A model generated the notes under the pieces. It was not told the DNA's origin, ran no database searches, and worked only from the letters and a program-made list of their open reading frames with translations. From contig NW_021167080.1 in the NCBI RefSeq assembly GCF_003711515.1, positions 4,977,015 to 5,041,014 on the forward strand: DNA of 64,000 bases. The letters are read 5' to 3'. Of the stretch, positions 56,220 to 64,000 are shown one piece after another (within the stretch, counting starts at the first letter, position 1; the number at the start of each line of letters is the position of its first letter). The stretch is from Sodiomyces alkalinus F11. Its lineage: Eukaryota > Ascomycota > Sordariomycetes > Glomerellales > Plectosphaerellaceae. Position numbers and translations under genes: made by a program.

Positions 56220-58659
56220 TCACCTCTGCCGAGAACTCAAACTGGCAAAGGCATCAGGACTGTGACGGCCATTGGTCCAGTTCATATCCGCAAAAGCCAT
56301 GCTCTCGCGGCTCACATTCCGCTTTTGTTGCGCCGCGACTCCGGATACGCCCACATCAGTCGTCGCGGACGCGGGTTCCACCGGAGACGCCGTTGCGCCG
56401 TTCATGAAAAACGGGTTCTTGTTTGCCGCAGGGAGCGGGAGCGGCATGGACGCACTCCGCTGCGGCATCGCGTGACCAGGCGGCGCACTGGTCTGGAACA
56501 TGGTAATCTCGACGGCTGGACTTGCGGCTTGCGACCGCGCCTGGCCTTGGGCGAGATCCGACTGGGGCACGTAGTGTGGCTGGGCGTTATTATAGAGAGC
56601 GAGGATGGACGCCTTGTCGGGCCGCTGGGGGTTGTAGTACTGATAGTGGGGTGCGGGCTGGACGGCGAGCGCAAAAGGGTTATTGTGATTTTGCTGCATG
56701 GTTATAGGCTGCTGTCGAGGCTGAAGTTGCGGTTGTTGGGGTTGTGCGAAGAACGGGTTGCCGGCTGTTGGAGAAAGTGGTTGAGGAGAGCTAGTGAAGG
56801 TGTACTGGGACTGCTCCGGGATTTGTCCCAGGTTGGGAGACTGAACCTTGGTGGGGGAGCGCGCGAAAGGGTTATTGGCAAAGTTGGACGGCGAGCCGTT
56901 TGTAATAGTCAGGCCCAAGTTCGGCTGGAGCATTGCGGGGTGCTGTGTTTGGGGCTGGGACTGGGCTACCAAGAAAGGGTTGGTCCCTGTTCGTTGCGGT
57001 GGGAGGGGCTGAGGGTACGTCATGCTGGGGGTAAGATGCGTGGTCGCGTAATTCTGCGTCGCATAATTCTGGGCCTGGGTCGTGAGCATCTGCTGGTACA
57101 AGGGCTGCGGCGGAGCGGGAGAGGGCGCGGGCAAGCCACCGGTGTGATGAGGAAATAGAGGAGGTTGCTGTTGTTGCTGTTGTTGCTGTTGTTGCTGTTG
57201 TTGCTGTTGTTGCTGTTGTTGCTGTTGTTGTTGTTGTTGTTGTTGTTGTTGTCGTGGCGGGGCGAGAGATAGGTTGTGGAAGGTCTGGCTAACATCTTGC
57301 TGCTGAAGATGAGACGTAAAGGGATTGGTGTTGAGGAAAGGGTTCGTATTCTGCAGGGACCCGGTCGACTGGGCGGTTTGCGGCGGCAGCATGTCGAACG
57401 GGTTGCTCGAGACGCTCAAGGGAGTGAGTGGGCCAGGATCCGGGAAGGTGGCATGCTGAGGGAGCGGTGCCGAGCTGGGGGCCACGGGGGTCATGGATCG
57501 CGAGGTACGCAAAGTGCGAGCGGTTGCTGTTGTTGTTGTTGTTGTTGAGGGCGGTGCCGGCGATCTCCCATCACCCTCGCCGAGACGCACAAGGGTCTCG
57601 ATGGCCCGTTCCAGGTTTCCGTTGACGCCCTTTAGGATGGCGGCGTTCCTCTGGCTATCCGTGAAACCCATGTCGCGCAAGCTCGCCAGCTTCGTCTCCA
57701 TATCATCCCCTAAGGTGTGGTGCTGCACACTGGCACCGAACACCTGAGAAGGCTTATTCTTGAAGCGGTAGTCCGCCGCCGGGGACGGACTTCGTCGGGC
57801 CTCCCGGGGACTGTTGGGTTGCGACGAGGTATTGCTGCGGGTCTCTTTTTTGGAGCGGGACGAGAGAGGCAGGATGGACGAAGCGGATCGAAAGCTGAAC
57901 TTGCTGGGCGTCTTGGGAGGTAAAGGAGGGGGAGTGCCTTCGTCGAGGGCCCTTGCTGATTTTTGACGGGCAGTATGGTTCGAATTGTTGACATACTTGG
58001 ACCGAATAAATCGCTCCATGGCGGAATCGGCCTCGTCGGCGTCGACCGGGATAGAAGGTCTCTTGTTCTCGGGGTTGTATATTTTGTTGGAGGTGACGTT
58101 GCCAACCTTTTTCATATTCTGCGCATTCGCTCGAGTCCTGTCAGTTTGTGTGTGTGCGACCAAGAGACAAAGGAAAGGAAAATTGGTGGGACGGACCTCG
58201 ACTTGTTCGTTGGACCAACCATCCATGGTCAGGGACTTGACCTTGGAGACATGCGTGCCCAGCTTGCGATGGATGGAAGCGCAACGCATGCAGAGAAAGA
58301 CGCCTAGCTGAGATCCAAAGTCAGCCAACCCCGTGCGTGAGAGATATGCGGGATCAATGATGATTATTCGGAAACGCAGTCCCGGGGTTGAAGGTTCCTA
58401 GGAAGGAGGGGAATTAGGGTCGACGAGGGGGGGTAGCATACACTCCATGATGCCCATCCTGATGCGACAAGAATATTAGCGACATTTGTCCAGGGAGATG
58501 GAGAGAAATTAAAAAAGGCGGGTGAGAGATGAGAGACAACGCACCTGGATTCCGAGCTTGACAGTCCGCGCACATGTTGTTCCCAGGAACGTTGTGAACA
58601 AGCTCCTGGAGGACCTTCTCGTTCCGCGCCTGCTGGCGCTTGCTGAGGGCGGAGGCCAT
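56220..58659 (-). CDS. GTS1: ArfGAP/UBA/polyQ protein, Gts1-like
   Basis: ArfGAPs stimulate GTP hydrolysis on Arf in vesicle traffic. Exons are 58659-58545, 58458-58442 (only 17 nt), 58307-58197 and 58118-56220, giving 713 residues. Start MASALSKRQQARNEKVLQEL. The zinc finger [24 protein letters not shown] is assembled over three exons. The GAP segment continues IHRKLGTHVSKVKSLTMDGWSNEQVE joined to NMKKVGNVTSNKIYNPENKRP, then DADEADSAMERFIRSKY. A UBA domain is at ETKLASLRDMGFTDSQRNAAILKGVNGNLERAIETLV. The C-terminal half is Pro/Gln/Asn-rich with a glutamine run of about 30 and repeated NPF motifs (NPFFAQ, NPFALA, NPFLV), which may bind EH-domain endocytic proteins. Domain order matches yeast Gts1. 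It is divergent from the OSH3-like gene. Confidence 0.9.
57164..57253 (-). repeat. CAA/CAG tract encoding about 30 glutamines
   Basis: On the coding strand, CAA and CAG codons alternate, mostly CAACAACAG in the C-terminal part and pure CAA at the other end. It sits in the GTS1-like gene. Confidence 0.9.
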
Positions 58660-59752
58660 GTCGCGTGCCGATGTAGAAGCAATGCCGGTGGCGGCGCGGA
58701 CAGGCGAAGCGAAGGGCGTGATATTCGACGGGTTAGGTAATTCGATTTTGGGGGTCCACGGACCGGCCAAGGTTGCAAATGAAGGGAAGAGGGAAGACGG
58801 GGGAAATGGTAAGGTCCGCTCAGGAGTAAGATGAAGAGTGGAAGAAAGGGGGGGGCAAGGATTGTGCTAGACGCAACATGACCTTCCTCTGAATAGGATG
58901 TAGGTTGGTACACGAAGGTATGAATGGAAGAGGCGGGAAATGGCGAATGAACGGGAATGCATCCATGGAGTTAGTGTGGAAAAGGGGGGCCCGGCCCCTC
59001 GCCCCCCGGTTAAGGAAGAAGCAGCAGGGAAGGGAGAGACGAGATTCTGCAGGTACGCTAAAAAGGACTCTAGATGTTCCGATGGAAGCCCGGTCGAACG
59101 AATTACGAATATGGTACTTGGCTGCTTAGTACTGCGTCCTTTTATTCGTGGTATAGATACCTGGTTGGACGTAAAACATATGTCCGTACCTCGTACCTCA
59201 CACCTCGATAAGGTGGCTGAGGGCCAGTCCTTCCCGCACCGCTACGGCCCCTTTTAAAGGACTCAGAGAGTACTTTGTACCCAAGCGGTTCCAGTCTAGG
59301 TAGGTACCTAAGGTACCTTACCTTAAGGTATGGCGGGTCCCTGTACAACGGAGTGTCATCAACGGTCCGTCTTTCGCTCCGAACACCGTCATCATTCAAT
59401 AATCTCACGTGACAGTGCTTGAAAGGGACACCGGCAACAACAGCCAGCATTCGTACGTTGTAGTGCGTATGTACGGAGTTACCTCCCTCGTATTTCGTAT
59501 ATACCTTATTCTTGTTCCTGAGCCAGGTACAGTACACGTACATCCCCGTCATTGCTCACCAAACAAATAATAAGCAGCAACCACGCAAGCGGGGGAACAA
59601 GAGAAAGGAAAGAGCAAGAAAAAGAAAAGATAAAAAGAAAAAAAAAGAAGAAAAAAAAGAAAACCCTCAACACCCCCCGCCATGTTCGACTACCAAATGT
59701 TAGAAAACGGGTCATAATTCCAACAACCATCACCTTCTCCATTCCGCAAACA
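58660..59752. promoter_or_regulatory. Divergent promoter between GTS1-like and OSH3-like genes
   Basis: A 1.1-kb head-to-head spacer. Positions 59296-59330 carry CTAGGTAGGTACCTAAGGTACC and TTACCTTAAGGTA words, the longest run of this family in the window. An A-rich stretch at 59609-59660 precedes the OSH3-like start. Confidence 0.4.
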
Positions 59753-61597
59753 ATGGCCGTCGAACAGTTGGAGGTGCACTGCAAGGTCCGTCTAGAAATG
59801 ATCCCTCGCCACCCCAATTCTCTCCTCTCCTCTCCTCTCGTCCTGCGTCAACCATCTTTCTCCTCCCCTTCGAGGGCTTCACCCGCTAACCCATGACGCG
59901 TTACAGTCCTACATCGTGCGCTGGGTCAAGGTCAGTGAGGGCCACACCATCTCTTGGAGCGTCCAGCCTCACAAGAAGTCTCTGTACGTCGCCTCCCCTC
60001 CCTCTGCTCTTCCCATACACTGACCCTGCCTGATGCGTAGCAACTTCGGAATCGTCAAGCATCCCGGCACCGGCGCCACTTCGCTCTCCTCCCAATCCGA
60101 TGCCGCCGAACCCCTCTCCGGCGTAACATCCGGCGTCAGCGAAACAAAACACAGTCGCTTTGCCAGGAAGGACACCATCACGGCCCAAGACCAGCTCGCC
60201 AGCAAGGGTTTCATCCCGATACAATGGCAAGGACGATGCGAACCCGACAAGGTGTCCACAGGCACCTACGACGTGCCTCCAGCTGAGACCGGCATGTACG
60301 GCCTGGTCTTCGACAACACCTTCTCCAAGCAGACCGCCAAAACCGCCTCCCTCTTCCTCATCACCTACCCGACCGGCTCCCCGCCTCCGACGACGAACCA
60401 GACCCCGCCGAACCTCTCGCTCTCCGCTGCCACCACTGCGGCCAAGACCGGGAGCAGGACGAGCTTGGCCAAGGTCCACAGCAACGTCGTCGCCGCCGAC
60501 TCGGTCGACAGCTTGCACAGCCACCTCCCCGGCGGCAACACCGCCTCCACCTCCGGCCGCAGCGACGGCACCGCCAACTACCACGTCGGGAACCTGCTCA
60601 AGCGGAGGCGTAAAAAGGGTCAGGGCTACGCGCGTCGCTTCTTCTCCCTCGACTATTCGTCCTGCACTCTGTCCTACTACTATAACCGCAACTCCTCGGC
60701 CCTCCGTGGCGCCATCCCCCTCAGCCTGGCCGCCATCGCCGCCGACGAGCGGCGTCGCGAAATCAGCATCGACTCGGGTGCCGAGATATGGCATCTGCGA
60801 GCCTCCAATGCGCGAGAGTTCAACGAGTGGGCGCGGGCCCTCGAGAAAGCCAGCCGCATCGCCCGCGGCCTCGACGACGCCGCCGCCGACGACGTCCAGG
60901 ATCCCTCTTCTAAGGCCTCGGCCAGAAAGAAGCCCGATGGGACGCCGAGGCTGTCTACGAGCCTGTCGCGGCCTGCGCATTCGAATCCGCCAGAAGCCCG
61001 CGAGTGGGAGCAGGTAGAGGCCTTGGTCAGTCGGATGGTCGGCACCCGGGATGCCCTGCGACGCCTCGTCAAGGACATGGCTACGGCTCCCAAACCTGCT
61101 CAGACCAATAGTCAACACACCTTTTTGTCCCCCTCGGTCCTGGTGCCCGGGGAGGAAAAGGACGGATCTTCCTCCCTGTCTGCCGAGGGCCCCAAACGGT
61201 CGTTCTGGAAACGCAGATTGAGCGCCACTCCATCCACTGCACAGGCGGCTTTCCAACCCACCGTGTCGTCCGCCCTGGCTGTTTCCTCCCCCGCCTTCCT
61301 CGCCCCGACCATCAACTTGAATGACGGCCCGAGCCACGCGAGGAAAAAATCGAGGGGGTTCGCGCACCAAGAAAAGAGCATGCATGACCACTGCGCGGCC
61401 TTGTTAAACGATCTAGACTCGGTGGTGGCCGAGTTTACCGTATTGATTGGGCACAGCAAGCGCAGGCGCATGTCGGCCCCGCTGTCGGCCGCCGGATCCA
61501 GACTGAGCGTAGAGACCACCTCGTCCGAGGAGTTCTTCGACGCCGAGGTCGGAGAGACAGGCTCGCAGATTGTGAGGATTAATCGGGGTGGGGACGA

Positions 61598-61629
<32 letters not shown>

Positions 61630-62996
61630 ACGAGACCCCCGAGTCCGACGATGTCGACGAGGTGGACGTGCACGACTCGTCTTCGGTATCCTCTGCCGAG
61701 GAGGACGAGATGTCTGGCCAGGGAGAAGACACCTACTACCCGATCAGACCCAGATCCCTGGCACCTTTACCCGTGGACATCTCCGTCGACAGGCGTGCGA
61801 CAATTCCTCCGGCAATGGTTCAGCCCCCCAGTCTCATCGCCTTCGTACGGAAGAACGTCGGCAAGGATCTCAGCACCATCAGCATGCCCGTGTCGGCCAA
61901 CGAACCCTTGTCCCTGCTCCAGCGGTCCGCCGAACAGCTCGAATATGCCCAACTCCTGGACCAGGCCGCCCAGCAAAAGACGGCCAGGGACCGTCTGCTG
62001 TACGTCGCCGCCTTCGCCGTCTCTCACTTCAGCAACGGGCGCGCCAAGGAGCGCGCCATCCGCAAGCCGTTCAACCCGTTGCTGGGCGAGACGTACGAGA
62101 TGCTCCGCACCGAGCAGGAGGTCCCCGGCGGCTTCCGCCTGCTCGTGGAGAAGGTCAGCCACCGACCGGTCCAGCTGGCCATGCAGGCCGACGCGGCGAG
62201 CTGGTCCCTCAGCCAGTCGCCGGCGCCGTCGCAGAAGTTCTGGGGCAAGAGCGCCGAGATCACCACGGACGGCCGCGTCCGGGTGGTGCTGCGGGTGGCG
62301 GACGGCGGCGGCGGCGGCGGCGGCGGCGGCACCGACGAGCTGTACTCGTGGACGCACGCGACCATGTTCCTGCGCAACGTGGTCATGGGCGAGAAGTACG
62401 TGGAGCCCGTGGGCACGATGCACGTCAGCAACGACACGACGGGGGACAGGGCGTGCGTCGAGTTCCGCAGCAAGGGCATGTTCGGCGGGCGCGGCGAGGA
62501 CGTGCAGGTGGACGTGCTCGGGCCGGACGGCGAGGCCACGGGCAGCGGGCTGACGGGGACGTGGACGGCCGGCCTGCGCAGGAGCGAGAACGGCAAGGCG
62601 GTCGGGGACGCGCTCTGGCAGGTGGGCGGGCTGGTGGACAACGCGGCCAACACGTACGGGCTGACGCGGTTCGCGGCGGCGATGAACGAGGTGACGGCGA
62701 TTGAGGAGGGACGGCTGCCGCCCACGGACACGCGGCTGCGGCCCGACCAGCGGTTGGCGGAGCAGGGCGACCTGGACGGCGCCGAGGAGTGGAAGGTGAA
62801 GCTGGAGGAGGGGCAGCGGGCGCGGCGAAGGGAGCTGGAGGAGAAGGGCGCGGAGCATCGGCCGCGGTGGTTCGTCAAGGTGGCGAACGGGCCGGAGGGC
62901 GAGGAGGTGTGGAAGATTCGAACGGGCAAGGACTCGTATTGGGAGGAACGTTCCAAGGGGGCATGGAGCGGTGTGACGGATATATTTACTGTCTAG
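59753..62996 (+). CDS. OSH3: Oxysterol-binding-protein family member, Osh3-like
   Basis: Lipid-transfer protein at ER contact sites. Exons are 59753-59785, 59907-59983 and 60041-62996, giving 1021 residues. The tiny first exon encodes MAVEQLEVHCK, joined to SYIVRWVKVSEGHTISWSVQ and HKKS-L-NFGIVKHPG, the GOLD-like N-terminus of Osh3 proteins. A PH domain lies at about 213-311 (GNLLKRRRKKGQGYARRFFSL through EFNEWARALEKA). A FFAT-type motif EFFDAE is at 534-539 in acidic surroundings and should bind VAP/Scs2 (position 7 is Val, not the usual Glu). An Asp-rich run follows. The ORD includes NPLLGETYEML and KFWGKSAEI. The family fingerprint region reads EKVSHRPV at 740-747 rather than EQVSHHPP. A Gly9 loop lies near 62308-62330. 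Confidence 0.92.
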
Positions 62997-64000
62997 GCGG
63001 GGGCGTGCGCTTCACGTTCCTCGCAACCTAGAAGGGTTGTTTCTCTTCATTTCTTTTTGTTCCAAAGGCTTACCAGGGCAGAGAAGAGGGTGGGCTGAGG
63101 CGAGTCAAACAGGCAGCAGGCGGGCAGCTCATGTCATTTTCCTTTTGGACCGGGATAAATCCAAGAGCACAGATAGACGAGGCGAAAAATATTATCATCT
63201 TCCGTCATAGTTCTAACGATATAGCGATGTAGGCAGATAGAGGAATCCAACATGCAGGGAGGCCGGGTGATAGGATACCCCAGGCCGCATGTTAGGTCCG
63301 TCTTCTCCATTGTACAGAGTAAGGGGTGACGGAGGCCCTGTTCAGAGTATCCGTACATGACCTGCACCTGTACCGACGGGATGAGGTGTTTCGTCTCGCT
63401 GAAGACGTGCTTGCTACTTCGTAGGTACAGCACGACGAGGAACCTGTCGCCTTCCTCAATGGGAAAGAGTAAGGCTGTCTGTCACACCTCGGTGTAACCC
63501 GACAGGTTGGGTTTCAAACGCGTAATCCCCATGTCACCTCCATGTCACCTCCATGTCACTCCCATGTCACTCCCATATCATCGCGAAACACCAAGGCGCT
63601 GAAATCCTACCTATGCACATTTGTTGTCTCTCTTTTCTATTTGGATGTCGCTGCCAGGTCATTCCATCAGGTGATTTGTTGCTGCAACCGGCGACCGCCC
63701 CCCTTCTCTTGAGCGCGCGGGGGAACAGGGGCCGACCCCGCCGTTTTTTTTTTTTTTTTGTTTCGCTTTGCCATCTCGTATTGTCCGAGTCGAGCCAGAT
63801 TGGCTGTTGGTCCCAACGGCGAGGGTACGACGAGACAACGTGACGAGTACCAGGTCCTGGGGAATCCGAAGGTACCGACGGGCCGGAACCGGAAACGGAA
63901 CGCTATGGGCTGTTGGTGTGGTGTGGTACGTGTACGTACGTACCCCAACTCCGGGGTTCCAGCCCAGGTCCATGGGACAGATTCATTCTTTCCCGCCGCC
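62997..64000. other. 3' flank of the OSH3-like gene to the window edge
   Basis: No supported gene. It contains a CATGTCAC tandem repeat at 63530-63573, a T15 run near 63745 and TACGTGTACGTACGTACC at 63926-63944. Confidence 0.45.
63530..63573 (+). repeat. 11-bp tandem repeat CATGTCACCTC/CATGTCACTCC
   Basis: Four head-to-tail copies: two of CATGTCACCTC, then two of CATGTCACTCC, followed by a degenerate CATATCA. Confidence 0.9.

Noticed and set aside
1..64000. tRNA genes
   Set aside because: I looked for GGTTCGA-type B boxes with a matching A box; the few GTTCGA matches (for example 16096, 28770, 57970) sit in introns or coding sequence and do not fold into cloverleaves by eye.

Overview
This window comes from the nuclear genome of a filamentous ascomycete (Pezizomycotina, most likely a Sordariomycete). 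The evidence is short phase-variable introns with GTANGT-type donors and CTAAC-like branch points, GC-rich coding exons, and a fungal gene set: a Zn2Cys6 regulator, Tim54, Atg5, Ten1, Snf7/Vps32, an Osh3-type oxysterol-binding protein and a Gts1-type ArfGAP. Long intergenic spacers carry short palindromic words of the kinds ACCTAAGGTA and GTACTTCGTAC. I see no tRNA, rRNA, CRISPR array or intact transposon.

Layout. 0-8.5 kb: the 3' end of an unknown gene, then TIM54 (-), an ER DnaJ/Scj1 chaperone (+), a METTL7-like methyltransferase (-), a CSA/ERCC8-like WD40 protein (-) and a small fungal protein of unknown function (+). 8.4-15.3 kb: an almost 7 kb gene-free stretch with minisatellites. 15.3-19.3 kb: a six-exon Zn2Cys6 transcription factor. 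20.6-26.2 kb: ATG5 (-) and a three-exon RS/RD-rich DUF3824-type protein (-). 26.2-31.2 kb: gene-poor, holding an M14 metallocarboxypeptidase broken by four frame changes and a stop codon. 31.2-33.2 kb: divergent TEN1 (-) and SNF7/VPS32 (+). 36.2-45.6 kb: one gene for a 3115-residue low-complexity acidic protein. 47.5-51.5 kb: a four-span MARVEL-like membrane protein and a repetitive hydrophilic LEA-like protein. 52.3-55.7 kb: an ERCC6L2-like SNF2 ATPase. 56.2-63.0 kb: divergent GTS1-like ArfGAP/UBA/polyQ gene (-) and OSH3-like gene (+).

These are mostly unrelated housekeeping genes, not a biosynthetic cluster. Two encode DNA-repair-linked proteins (CSA-like, ERCC6L2-like), and several act in membrane traffic and autophagy (Atg5, Snf7, ArfGAP, Osh3). 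Splice structures were worked out by hand from reading frame and family conservation.

The items most worth a second look are the broken carboxypeptidase, the easily missed TEN1 gene, the giant repeat protein, the 17-nt microexon in the ArfGAP gene, paired acceptors in the CSA-like gene where one gives an immediate stop, an Osh3-type protein with an altered EQVSHHPP signature, a 28-C run inside a SNF7 intron, and the intergenic palindrome families. I found no clearly new multi-gene system.
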